Assembly (NCBI GenBank): GCA_016235445.1
Contig: JACRLB010000003.1
Span: forward strand, 62,001 to 126,000
Source of the DNA: Chloroflexota bacterium
Lineage (GTDB): Bacteria > Chloroflexota > Anaerolineae > Anaerolineales > Villigracilaceae
Length of the DNA stretch: 64,000 nt
Direction of reading: 5' to 3'
Under the pieces are notes generated by a model. It saw only the letters and a list, made by a program, of their open reading frames with translations. It was not told the DNA's origin and did not search any database. Each line of letters begins with the position of its first letter. Positions within the stretch are counted from its first letter, which is position 1. This document shows, in pieces, positions 41,221 through 49,474 of this stretch. The translations under genes and the position numbers were made by a program.

Positions 41221-42282
41221 TTCCCACCTCAACGCATTCTTGAAATTCAAGAATGCGTTTTCTTCAGAGGGGTCTGCACCGTAGGCCATGGCAAGGTAAT
41301 ACGCCATGTAATCGCCGAAGATGATCAACGTCCACAAATGAGCGATGATTGATTCGCCGCGCGCGTCGATTACGTCCGTGTTCAGGGCTTCGAGCATAAA
41401 GGCCTGGCGCATCAAATCCGAGCGCAGGCGGTTGCGTGGATGGTCGCTGGGCGCGCGCATGAACAACGTCATCGTGTGGGCGTTGAGCGTGGGGTTCGGG
41501 TTGAGGGTGGCGATGAGGGTGTTGTGCGTGGCTTCGGGGATGATCTCGAAGTTCGCGCCCGCTTTGGCAAGCTGGTTGATCTGCGTCTTCCAGCGGCGAG
41601 CAACGGGGGCGAGATTCTCTGTGCTGACAAACGTAACCCACCGCCCCACCAGTTGGCCTGCGTAGCGTTTGGCTGGATTCTTCGCGGCGATCACATCTGC
41701 GGTGATGTGTTGTTGCGAGCGTTTCATCATGGCGATGGCTTCGGCCACGTCTTTTGCGGGGTCGGGGATGAGGTTGAGGCGGGTAAGCAAGGCGAGCAGG
41801 AAAGCAAATGGGTAGGCGATTGCGGCGGTGTCTACGACGCCTTTGCTGTCGAATGTCCACGCGGGGATATTTTTTTCAGCGGCGCGTTTGGCAAGCTCGC
41901 CGCCAGTGGAGATGACGAGGAGACTGCATTTATTTTCTTGCGCGGATTCAAACGCATCCAATACTTCTTCGGAGTTGCCAGAGTGTGAAATGCAGACAAC
42001 GAGAGTCTGGAGTCCGTTGGCAGAGGCGGGGATGCCGTAGCCGCGGTGGACTGTGACGGGGAGGCGAATGTTCGAGGAAACAGAGGCAACTGTCAGTTCG
42101 GCGGCGAGCGCGGAGTCTCCCATCCCAGCGATGACGATGTTTTGGATGTTCACAAAAACTGGCAGAGTTTGATTCTGTCCCAATTCCCATGCAGTTTGTA
42201 ATTGACTCGGCAGGCCGTCAATTTGGGCGAGCATGTTTTGGGTGTCTATTTTTTTGAAGAGGTCGAGATCGTCCAGGTTCAT
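41209..42282 (-). CDS. Bifunctional phosphoglucose/phosphomannose isomerase
   Basis: 357 residues from ATG 42282 with aagga upstream. The N-terminal SIS domain has IVIAGMGDSALAAELTVAS near 50, VVCISHSGNSEEVLDAFESA near 92 and LVISTGGELAKRAAEKNIP. The C-terminal PGI/PMI domain has FEIIPEATHNTL, with the catalytic Glu and His, and MLEALNTDVIDARGES. It interconverts glucose-6-P, fructose-6-P and mannose-6-P, so it can feed mannose units to the glycan genes earlier in the window. Confidence 0.9.
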   Translation of the reverse strand: MNLDDLDLFKKIDTQNMLAQIDGLPSQLQTAWELGQNQTLPVFVNIQNIVIAGMGDSALAAELTVASVSSNIRLPVTVHRGYGIPASANGLQTLVVCISHSGNSEEVLDAFESAQENKCSLLVISTGGELAKRAAEKNIPAWTFDSKGVVDTAAIAYPFAFLLALLTRLNLIPDPAKDVAEAIAMMKRSQQHITADVIAAKNPAKRYAGQLVGRWVTFVSTENLAPVARRWKTQINQLAKAGANFEIIPEATHNTLIATLNPNPTLNAHTMTLFMRAPSDHPRNRLRSDLMRQAFMLEALNTDVIDARGESIIAHLWTLIIFGDYMAYYLAMAYGADPSEENAFLNFKNALRWEVNK

Positions 42283-42366
42283 AATCAATAATCCTTAAAC
42301 ACAAAGGACACGAAGGACACCAAGTAAAAAAACTTTGTGACCGTTGCGCCCTTCGTATTTAAATTC

Positions 42367-43851
42367 TTAACTCGCGTCCTTGATAAATTTCGTCAGGTCT
42401 TTCTTCAGCGCTTTAAGCGAAGGCAGGTGGACGTACATCATGTGGCCTGCGTCGTAATAGGACATGCTGATATTTTTGCGGAGCGACTCATCAAGGCCGA
42501 GATGATCGAAGGTGTATTCGGTGGCGGAGTAGGGCGTGCCGAGATCGAAATAACCGTTGGCGACGAAGACCTTGAGATATTTGTTGAAGGTCATGGCGCT
42601 GCGCAGGGTTTCAGCGACGTTGACATATTGATTTTGAAAATAGCCATACGACCAGTTCATCCAAACTTTTTCGCTGAGGATTTCGTACGGCAGGTCGGTT
42701 TCAAATTTTAGTTCAGTGCGGATGTAATCGTTGAAGGCCGCTGTGTATGGACCTGCGACCTGCGCGAAGAGCGGATCGTATTCATACGTTTCGGTGACGC
42801 CGATACGGTCGATGCCCGTGTAACGGCTGTCCAGTCGTCCGACGGTTTTTCCACGCTCGCGCAGGAGTTCTTTGAAATAATGGCGGTCGAGGATTCGCAA
42901 GTCACTGCGCTGGATGAATTCCTGCGAGATGCCGGTGTAGCGTGAAAGTTTTTCAACGATGATGGCGCGTTCTTCGGCTGTGAGCGATGCGCCTTTGAGC
43001 AAGGCAGTTGCATACTCTCCCTTTGCAAATTCTTCGGCTTCTTTGAGAACGGTTTGCAATGGCGCTTTGAAGCTCAACTTGCCGTGATACCAGGCGGTCG
43101 CCGCATAGGCGGGCAGGAAGAGGATATACGGCAGGTCGTTGTTGAGGTTGAAATCGATGGTGGTGAAATCGAGCACGGCAGAGATTAGGATGAGTCCGTT
43201 CAGCAACATGCCGTGACGATCCTGCAAATAGCCAGAGAGACCTGCCGAGCGTGTGGTTCCGTAGGATTCGCCCGCGAGGAATTTGGGCGAGAGCCAGCGG
43301 TTGTAGCGCGTGGTGTACAGGCGGATGAAATCTCCAACCGAGGCAATGTCCTTTGTGAAGGTGTGCCACTCTTTGGATTTTTCTCCTTCCACGGGACGGC
43401 TGAAACCTGTGCTCATCGGGTCGATGAAAACGAGGTCGGTGTCGTCGAGGATGGAGTATTGATTGTCGGTCAGTTTGAATGGCGGAGGAGGCAGTTCGCC
43501 TTCGTCGGTGAGGACAACGCGGCGCGGGCCGAGCACGCCCATGTGCAGCCACACAGACGAGGAGCCAGGTCCGCCGTTGAAGGAGAAGGTGATGGGGCGT
43601 TTGGATTTATCTTTCACACCGTCTTTGGTGTAGGCAGTAAAGAAAATTTGGGCGCGGGGCTTTTCGATCTCCGCATCCTTTTCCTTGTCGTTGACTTCTT
43701 CTTTGAGCACCATCGTCCCTGTGGTGACGGTGTATTTGACGGTCTTGCCGCCGATCTTGACCGAGTGTTTGGTTTCGACGAGGTTGTCTTTGGGGGTGGG
43801 TTTTTCGTCTTTTTCTTTTTTTTCTTCGGGTTTCTTGGATTCGGTTGCCAT
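42367..43851 (-). CDS. Peptidase S10 (serine carboxypeptidase) family protein
   Basis: 494 residues from ATG 43851 (Shine-Dalgarno aaggag); a frame reaching back to 43911 lacks one. The oxyanion region SFNGGPGSSSVWLHMG, catalytic Ser in LAGESYGTTRSAG, Asp in VFVANGYFDLGTPY and His in SYYDAGHMMYVHLPS are all present. Most relatives are secreted or vacuolar, but this N-terminus is a Lys/Glu-rich tail with no signal peptide, so a cytoplasmic location is suggested. It removes C-terminal residues from peptides. Confidence 0.87.
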   Translation of the reverse strand: MATESKKPEEKKEKDEKPTPKDNLVETKHSVKIGGKTVKYTVTTGTMVLKEEVNDKEKDAEIEKPRAQIFFTAYTKDGVKDKSKRPITFSFNGGPGSSSVWLHMGVLGPRRVVLTDEGELPPPPFKLTDNQYSILDDTDLVFIDPMSTGFSRPVEGEKSKEWHTFTKDIASVGDFIRLYTTRYNRWLSPKFLAGESYGTTRSAGLSGYLQDRHGMLLNGLILISAVLDFTTIDFNLNNDLPYILFLPAYAATAWYHGKLSFKAPLQTVLKEAEEFAKGEYATALLKGASLTAEERAIIVEKLSRYTGISQEFIQRSDLRILDRHYFKELLRERGKTVGRLDSRYTGIDRIGVTETYEYDPLFAQVAGPYTAAFNDYIRTELKFETDLPYEILSEKVWMNWSYGYFQNQYVNVAETLRSAMTFNKYLKVFVANGYFDLGTPYSATEYTFDHLGLDESLRKNISMSYYDAGHMMYVHLPSLKALKKDLTKFIKDAS

Positions 43852-43861
43852 GATGAACTCC

Positions 43862-44686
43862 TTATTTGTTTTGATTGACCAACGCATAGATTTCTTTTTT
43901 ATTCCACCCACTTGACTCTGCCAACTCAGCGGAAATTTCTTTTGCAGATTTACCTGCCTTCAATTCTTTCTTGATGGCATTCAGCAATTCCTCTTCCGCC
44001 CAAACGCTTCTTTCCTCTTTCATCTTTCCTTCAATCACCAGCGTAAATTCGCCGCGCGGGGCTTTGGATTTGAAATGTTCGATTGCGCCGCTGACTTGTC
44101 CGCGCCAGTATTCTTCGTACATCTTGGTCATTTCGCGGGCGATGCAGATGCGGCGGTCGCCGAGGACGGAGAGGATGTCTTCGAGCGAGTCTATGACGCG
44201 GTGAGGGGATTCTAAAAAGATGAGGGTGTAGGGCAAATTGGCAATTTGCTCTACGGCTTTGCGGCGTTCGCTGGATTTGTGGGGGAGGTAGCCGAGGTAG
44301 AGGAAGGAATCTGTGGGGAGGCCGGAGACTGTTAGGGCGGCGATAGGTGATGAAGGACCGGGAACAGGCCGAACGTTAAAGTCTGAGGCGAGGGCGGCTT
44401 GGACGAGTTCGTAGCCGGGGTCATTAATCGCGGGTGTCCCTGCATCGGAGACGAGGGCTACATCGCCGATGGAAAGTTTTTCGAGGATGAAATCGAGCTT
44501 GTTTAATTTGTTGTGTTCCCAGTAACTGGTGAGCGGGGTTTGGATGTTGAAGTGTTTGAGCAGGGTGCCAGTATGGCGGGTATCTTCGGCGGCGATGAGA
44601 ATGGACTCGCGCAGGATTCGCAGGCCGCGTGGACTCATATCTTCCAGGTTGCCGATTGGCGTTGCGACGAGGTAGAGTGTGCCCAT
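43862..44686 (-). CDS. rsmI: 16S rRNA 2'-O-ribose methyltransferase RsmI
   Basis: 274 residues. LYLVATPIGNLEDMSPRGLR at the N-terminus, ALVSDAGTPAINDPGYELV near 80, GPSSPIAALTVSGLPTDSFL near 113 and LIFLESPHRVIDSL near 158 identify the tetrapyrrole-methylase-fold enzyme that methylates C1402 of 16S rRNA with SAM. The start follows TAAAAT by 6 nt, without a Shine-Dalgarno. The S10 peptidase gene begins 10 bp after its stop. Confidence 0.95.
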   Translation of the reverse strand: MGTLYLVATPIGNLEDMSPRGLRILRESILIAAEDTRHTGTLLKHFNIQTPLTSYWEHNKLNKLDFILEKLSIGDVALVSDAGTPAINDPGYELVQAALASDFNVRPVPGPSSPIAALTVSGLPTDSFLYLGYLPHKSSERRKAVEQIANLPYTLIFLESPHRVIDSLEDILSVLGDRRICIAREMTKMYEEYWRGQVSGAIEHFKSKAPRGEFTLVIEGKMKEERSVWAEEELLNAIKKELKAGKSAKEISAELAESSGWNKKEIYALVNQNK

Positions 44687-44692
44687 TGGGTT

Positions 44693-44698
44693 ATTTTA
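44693..44698 (-). promoter_or_regulatory. Putative -10 box of a leaderless transcript (rsmI)
   Basis: TAAAAT on the minus strand, then aaccca, then ATG at 44686. Confidence 0.5.
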
Positions 44699-44772
44699 TC
44701 GCTTAAGTAAATCTTTTGGAAAATTACGAGTATCAAATTATGCGATACCCTGTATCACCCCGTTAAAAGAAA

Positions 44773-44795
44773 ATCGGGCGTTGTTTGCGCCCGAT
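44773..44795 (-). terminator. Intrinsic terminator after the kinase gene
   Basis: atcgggcg and cgcccgat pair around a short loop. In minus-strand direction the stem is followed by tttctttt. Confidence 0.75.
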
Positions 44796-44799
44796 AATT

Positions 44800-46245
44800 T
44801 TATTCACAGCCTTTTAGTTGGATCGGAGTTATTGTACAACCTGCGTCTTGAGGCGGTACGGATACACAACATCCGTTGGCTGAGTTGAAGGTTCCGTCTG
44901 CCGAGCATTGGGACAGGTCTTCGTTGGAGAGAACGGGAGGCGTGCAGACTTTCAAATTGATGAGGAAGAAGTTCGGCCCCGTGCAGGAAAGAATCTGTTT
45001 TCCGCCGCTGACGGCTTCCACTGTGCAGGTGGCTTGCGGGCCTGGCGCTTCAAATGTGGCGCCTTCTGGAATGGTGAGGGATGCGTAGGCCGCCCTGCGG
45101 ATACAGGAAAAGTTGGTTATTTTTACTTCGGCTGTGGGGAAGGCGATATCCGCTGAACAGGCTGGAGCGAAGGAGGATACAGCCGTTTCCAGTGTTGGGA
45201 CTGCGGTGAGTGTTGGCAGTTCGGTGGCGGCAGGGGCGGTGGCGGTAACGGTGGGCTGGTCGGGAACCAGTAATTGATTTCGCAGGAGGAAGAACCCGAT
45301 GATCGCCACCAATAGAACGATGCCAACGATAGCCAGCCCGGTCTTGCCGCGTGAGGCGGGTGCGGTGGTGGTGTTGAACGCTCCGCGTTTGCCGAGGCCG
45401 GTATTGGAGCCGTAGGTGATGTTGCCCTCACTGCCGAAGGCAAGCAGGTTCAAGGCCTTCGCCAGGTCTATTGTGGTGGCGTAGCGCTGGGTCTTGTCTT
45501 TTGCCAGCGCGGTTTTGATGATGTTGTCCACTTCATGCGGCAGGGTGGGGAGAATGTTCAAAATCTCGGGCACGGGTTCGGTGATGTGTTTGACGACCAC
45601 GCCCATGGGAGTATCTGCGCTGTAGGGTTGTTGGCCGCTCAACATTTGGTAGACGATTACGCCCAGGCCGTAGACGTCGCTTCGGCTGTCGATCTCACTC
45701 CCCTGGGCCTGTTCGGGACTCATATAGGCAGGCGTGCCGATGACGCCGCTTCCGGTCAACCCGCCGCTTGATTCTGTCAATTTGGCAACGCCAAAATCTG
45801 AGATAAAGGGATCGCCAATATCGTCGAACAGGATGTTATCGGGCTTGAGGTCGCGGTGGATGATGCCTTTTCTGTGGGAGTAGGCAAGCCCCTGCGCGAT
45901 CTTTTCGATGATGCGCGCAGTATCCTGAATGGAGAATTTCCCTTTTTCTATTCCATCGGAAAGGGAGCCGCCATTCATATAGCGCATGACAAAATACGGC
46001 TGTCCATCTTCATCCCCCACATCGTACACCGGCACAATGGCTGGATGTTCGAGCGCGGCGACCATTTTGATCTCGCGTTCAAAGCGTGAACGGAACTGCG
46101 GGTCGTGGAGCATTTCACGCGGCAACACCTTGACGGCAACTTCGCGGTCAAAGCTTGGGTCGAATGCGCGATAAACCGTTGCCATGCCGCCGCGGCCCAA
46201 CTCTGATTTCACAATGTAGCGTCCAATTTTTTCAGGGATTGCCAT
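44800..46245 (-). CDS. Transmembrane Ser/Thr protein kinase, PknB-like
   Basis: 481 residues from ATG 46245. The kinase domain (10-270) has a Gly loop ELGRGGMATVYRA, Lys39 in VAVKVLP, HRDLKPDN at 130-137, DFG at 150-152 and GTPAYMSPEQ; all catalytic residues are present. A membrane helix (303-322) leads to an extracytoplasmic part with a Thr/Pro linker and a Cys-rich tail (about ten Cys) unlike PASTA repeats. It probably relays an outside signal by phosphorylating cytoplasmic proteins. TATACT lies 7 nt before the start, with TTGCGC 18 bp further up as -35. Confidence 0.93.
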   Translation of the reverse strand: MAIPEKIGRYIVKSELGRGGMATVYRAFDPSFDREVAVKVLPREMLHDPQFRSRFEREIKMVAALEHPAIVPVYDVGDEDGQPYFVMRYMNGGSLSDGIEKGKFSIQDTARIIEKIAQGLAYSHRKGIIHRDLKPDNILFDDIGDPFISDFGVAKLTESSGGLTGSGVIGTPAYMSPEQAQGSEIDSRSDVYGLGVIVYQMLSGQQPYSADTPMGVVVKHITEPVPEILNILPTLPHEVDNIIKTALAKDKTQRYATTIDLAKALNLLAFGSEGNITYGSNTGLGKRGAFNTTTAPASRGKTGLAIVGIVLLVAIIGFFLLRNQLLVPDQPTVTATAPAATELPTLTAVPTLETAVSSFAPACSADIAFPTAEVKITNFSCIRRAAYASLTIPEGATFEAPGPQATCTVEAVSGGKQILSCTGPNFFLINLKVCTPPVLSNEDLSQCSADGTFNSANGCCVSVPPQDAGCTITPIQLKGCE

Positions 46246-46252
46246 GTGCGCA

Positions 46253-46258
46253 AGTATA
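46253..46258 (-). promoter_or_regulatory. Putative -10 box of a leaderless transcript (kinase)
   Basis: TATACT on the minus strand ends 7 nt before the ATG at 46245; TTGCGC lies about 18 bp upstream as a -35 candidate. Confidence 0.55.
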
Positions 46259-46351
46259 AACCACATTAATATCATGGCGCAAGGAAAGGCGAAAGGCAAT
46301 GATGTTGTTAGGTTTCCCGCGCTCTGTTTGTTGCGCAGAGTTCTCTGTGGC

Positions 46352-46487
46352 TAACGTACGCAGTTTTTAGAAAATGCGCGTATTTTCTCTCACCCTGGCC
46401 CTCTACCTTAACGGGCACACGTCCCGAAGGGGAAGGGTTGGGGAAAGTGCCCGTTAGGGTATGAGGGCGCGTAAGGCAAGTTATTAA
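46352..46487. repeat. MITE-like element, actcaccttacgca family, copy 3
   Basis: taacgtacgcagtttttaga opens and gcgcgtaaggcaagttatta closes. The inner phrases match 29421-29569, including aaagtgcccgttagggtatg. It reaches into the stop codon of the membrane-protein gene (46484-46486), so it seems to supply that stop. Confidence 0.7.
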
Positions 46488-47194
46488 TCTGCGGCGGCTT
46501 GAGCGGTGTGAATGGATGCGGTTTGAGTTTGGGTCATGGCGCGGTAGCCGGCCCAGATCAGAGAGATGCCAATGAGCTCGGTGACGAACAACACCTCCAC
46601 ATAGCCAAAACGGGTGAAGGAGCCGCCAATACCAGGGAGCAGACCGCCGATGGCGATCAGCCAGTTTCCGAGCACACGGCTTCCGTTATTTAATTTACGG
46701 GCATATTGAATGGCCGACCAGGCCGCGCCGCCCACCAGAAATATCATGGCGTAGGTGTTTGGCAAAATCGAAAACATGCGCGCCCAGGTCCATGTCATTA
46801 CCTTGCCGGTCAATCGGGTTGGGTCCACCAGCGACATATCCACCGGCGCGAGGAGGATGGCAATCGAAGCGACTGCAATATAAACGATGAAGAACCATGC
46901 CAGAATATCGGCGGTTTTTTTCTTGAGCAGGAGGTACACTGTCCCTTGCGCGAGGGGGAATGCGCCAAGCAGAGCGCCTGAAATGTACCAGGCTTTCATA
47001 TTGAAGACGCTCCAGCCAATCAGCACATTAATGGATTCGGTCAGCGTGCCGATGCCGAAACAGAAAGCGCCAATCGTCCACCACATCAAATATTTTGCTT
47101 CCGGTTTGCGCTGCCAGTGTTTGTACAACGCCGCCGTAAACGAGAACGAAATAACGGTCGTGAGAATGGGAATGTAGTGCGTGATGTTTTGCAT
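46484..47194 (-). CDS. Polytopic membrane protein, last gene of the heme-protein cluster
   Basis: 236 residues from ATG 47194 with Shine-Dalgarno aaggag. Seven hydrophobic segments are visible (about 7-23, 36-57, 65-85, 93-113, 137-157, 172-192 and 197-217). Charged residues WTWARMF and GGSFTRFGYVEV lie at loop edges; two Cys at most. I recognise no family; the seven-helix count is reminiscent of sensor modules and small-molecule transporters. It lies 212 bp after the HTH gene with a repeat between, so cotranscription is possible rather than certain. Confidence 0.6.
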   Translation of the reverse strand: MQNITHYIPILTTVISFSFTAALYKHWQRKPEAKYLMWWTIGAFCFGIGTLTESINVLIGWSVFNMKAWYISGALLGAFPLAQGTVYLLLKKKTADILAWFFIVYIAVASIAILLAPVDMSLVDPTRLTGKVMTWTWARMFSILPNTYAMIFLVGGAAWSAIQYARKLNNGSRVLGNWLIAIGGLLPGIGGSFTRFGYVEVLFVTELIGISLIWAGYRAMTQTQTASIHTAQAAAD

Positions 47195-47253
47195 GAAAAA
47201 CTCCTTTTTGTCATTGCGGGACGGATGGAAAATAAAATGTGTACTACCGTTTT

Positions 47254-47377
47254 TAACGGGAAACCATTCTTCACCACAAAGTACACAAAGGTCACGAAGG
47301 GAAAATGCTTGTAAAATCAGCCATCCTTCCCCCCCTTTGTGTACTTCGTGCCCTTCGTGTTTAGGCTCTTTCCCGTT
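47254..47377. repeat. Element with aacgggaaa ends and cacaaagg/ccttcgtg core
   Basis: aacgggaaa at 47254 and tttcccgtt at 47369 are inverted. Inside, ccacaaagtacacaaaggtc pairs with ctttgtgtacttcgtg. It lies between the HTH and membrane-protein genes. Confidence 0.6.
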
Positions 47378-47406
47378 AATTACGGGAGAGCCATAAAATA
47401 CCAATC

Positions 47407-48027
47407 TCAACGACTGGCATTTCCAAGGGACTCATAAGTTTGCAGAAGGCTGATCAATATTTGATCGGTGAAGGTGTGTATCTTCGAATACATTTGCGAG
47501 GCCTGCGAAGCGGGTACTTTTGCATCGCCATACACCTTGATGACCGATTCGATCAGCGAGTCGCGGAAAAATAAAAAGGCTTTGGCGGCATCCACGTAAC
47601 TCAGGTTGTACCGCCGCGCGCGCGATGCGTACTCGTACCCAATGGCATACGCCTCGGTGGCGGCCTCCTCATCGTTGGCAGAGACATAATTCATCAGGCC
47701 GTGGAACAACGAGCGCGCGCTCATACGGTATTGCATACGCGCCTCCTCATCCAATTTTTGATACCAGGACTCAGCCCGCAGGGTTCCCTCCGATATTTGC
47801 ATACGGACATTTCGGATGACTTCCTGCATCATTTTCTCCGGCTCGATCTCTCTGGACTTTTGGCTTGATTCGGCCCAAAGGGAGATTTCACTACGCTTAT
47901 AGCGGCGATGCCCACCCTGTGTCTTGTGGACGGGCAGTACGCCCTTGTCAGACCAGAGCCTGACGGTGCTGGGATGCACGCCCAAAATTTTTGCCGCGTC
48001 GCTGAGGGAGAGCCATTCGTCTGTCAT
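47407..48027 (-). CDS. HTH (MerR/excisionase-type) regulator with RsbRD-like sensor domain
   Basis: 206 residues. The N-terminal winged helix has LSLSDAAKILGVHPSTVRLW, and HRRYKRSEISLW follows as the wing. The C-terminal 135 residues are helical with EAYAIGYEYASRARRYNLSY, then VDAAKAFLFFRDSLIESVI, which resembles RsbRD-type N-terminal sensor domains; some of that class are globin-like and bind ligands. It begins 3 bp after the transporter stop, so the two are surely cotranscribed. The likely role is to sense a tetrapyrrole or related signal and control this cluster. Confidence 0.75.
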   Translation of the reverse strand: MTDEWLSLSDAAKILGVHPSTVRLWSDKGVLPVHKTQGGHRRYKRSEISLWAESSQKSREIEPEKMMQEVIRNVRMQISEGTLRAESWYQKLDEEARMQYRMSARSLFHGLMNYVSANDEEAATEAYAIGYEYASRARRYNLSYVDAAKAFLFFRDSLIESVIKVYGDAKVPASQASQMYSKIHTFTDQILISLLQTYESLGNASR

Positions 48028-48030
48028 GGG

Positions 48031-49338
48031 TTACTCTGCCGCGAGGGCTACCTTCTCTGCAAAAGACGGGTCATGCGCCTGCTTTTGGAATGCGCCGACA
48101 TCAATGCGGTACAGCATGATCGCGGCGATGAACAACATCAGCGCTTCGATGCTGAATACGACGAGGTATCCATTCAACGCACTGCCTGTGATGTGTGTGG
48201 CGAAATCGGCAACCACGCCCGCCATCAGCAAGCCTGTCAAACGTGAGAGGCCGTTCGAGAAGCCCCATGCGCCGATGTACAAACCTACTTTTTCAGGGAC
48301 GGTCAGGTCGAACATCAGCGAGAGGTTGGCGACGGTGGAAAGCCCCGTGCCAAAGCCGAGCAGGGTAATGCCAAGGTAAAAAACGGATTTGCTGGCGACG
48401 AGTCCGCTGAGGGTGATGGTTAAAAATCCAAGCAATGCGCCGAGGTTGCCAGACTGGGCAACATACTTCTTTTTTACGCGTCCTTCGAGCAGGCCTGCAA
48501 CGATAAAAGCGGCCAGCGTAAATGTACTGCTGATGGATACGATGCGCGAAGTCTGTTCGAGGGTCATGCCGAAGGCCTGGGCGCCGAAGGGTTCGAGGAG
48601 CACATCCTGGCCGAGGATGGCGGCGAGCAGGAGCAGGAGGTAGACGAAGAAAATCCTGGCGACGGGGTTGGCGGTGATGGCGGAGGTCATCTCTTTGAGG
48701 GTGTATGTCTCGCTGTGTGGACTTAGGTTCGCGGTTCTGCTAAGGCGTGGCTCAAGCCTGAAGAGGCCGAGCAGGCCCAGGGTTAGGGCGGAGGCGGCGA
48801 CGGTGATGAATGCACGGGAGAGCGCGGCGGGGTCGTATGTCGTCACCATGCGGCTCAAGCTGATGCCCGTCGCAATCAAACCAATGACCATGATCGTGAA
48901 CATGGTGGCTATGGTTTTGCCGCGCTCTTTTTCGCCGGAGAGTTCGGAGGCGAGGGAGAGGTAGGAAACGGCGGAAAGGTTGTAGCCCATGCCCCATGCG
49001 CCGAAGGCGAGGATGCCCGCGATGATACCGAGGGTGTAATTTTGGCTGATGAGGATGGCGACTTGCGGCGAGACGGCTACACCCAGCACGCAGAGAATTA
49101 AGCCTGCGAAGATGTAGGGACTGCGGTGGAAGCCTGCAATTGGGTGACGGTCTGAAAATGAGCCGATGGCAACCTGGATGGGTGCGAGTAAATAGGGGAA
49201 GATGGCGAGGATGGTGAAGAGAGTCTTTGATATGCCGAGGTCGAAAATCATGACGCGGTTGAGGGTGCTGTTGATGGGGACGAGGGTGATGGCAATGGCG
49301 GTGTGAATGAGGGCGAGTTGGAGGCGTTTGATGAGCAT
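48031..49338 (-). CDS. BCD-family (PucC-like) MFS transporter
   Basis: 435 residues from ATG 49338, twelve membrane helices. The N-terminal half has LGISKTLFTILAIFPYLLAP, IGSFSDRHPIAGFHRSPYIF and GMGYNLSAVSYLSLASEL, the signature of bacteriochlorophyll delivery proteins PucC/LhaA. There are no photosynthesis genes in the window. In this cluster the substrate may be heme or another porphyrin, handed over by the ChuX-like protein encoded just upstream. The assignment to the family is by pattern; the substrate is inferred. Confidence 0.82.
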   Translation of the reverse strand: MLIKRLQLALIHTAIAITLVPINSTLNRVMIFDLGISKTLFTILAIFPYLLAPIQVAIGSFSDRHPIAGFHRSPYIFAGLILCVLGVAVSPQVAILISQNYTLGIIAGILAFGAWGMGYNLSAVSYLSLASELSGEKERGKTIATMFTIMVIGLIATGISLSRMVTTYDPAALSRAFITVAASALTLGLLGLFRLEPRLSRTANLSPHSETYTLKEMTSAITANPVARIFFVYLLLLLAAILGQDVLLEPFGAQAFGMTLEQTSRIVSISSTFTLAAFIVAGLLEGRVKKKYVAQSGNLGALLGFLTITLSGLVASKSVFYLGITLLGFGTGLSTVANLSLMFDLTVPEKVGLYIGAWGFSNGLSRLTGLLMAGVVADFATHITGSALNGYLVVFSIEALMLFIAAIMLYRIDVGAFQKQAHDPSFAEKVALAAE

Positions 49339-49474
49339 GGATACCTTTGGCGGGGTTGTTAAATGATGCAAGGGCGTTCTGCACGCCCTCGCCTCTGATG
49401 GTGAAATTTTACTTTTTAGGGCGGATTGGTCAATGTAGGTTTATGTAGAATTTTACTAGAGGTTTATGAGCAGT

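Noticed and set aside
43213-43878. + strand frame rich in Phe and Gly opposite the S10 peptidase
   Set aside because: The apparent hydrophobic tail (poly-Phe) is the complement of the Lys/Glu-rich N-terminus; not a membrane protein.
48031-49338. Evidence of phototrophy from the PucC-like transporter
   Set aside because: No bacteriochlorophyll, reaction-centre or carotenoid genes are present; neighbours point to heme instead.
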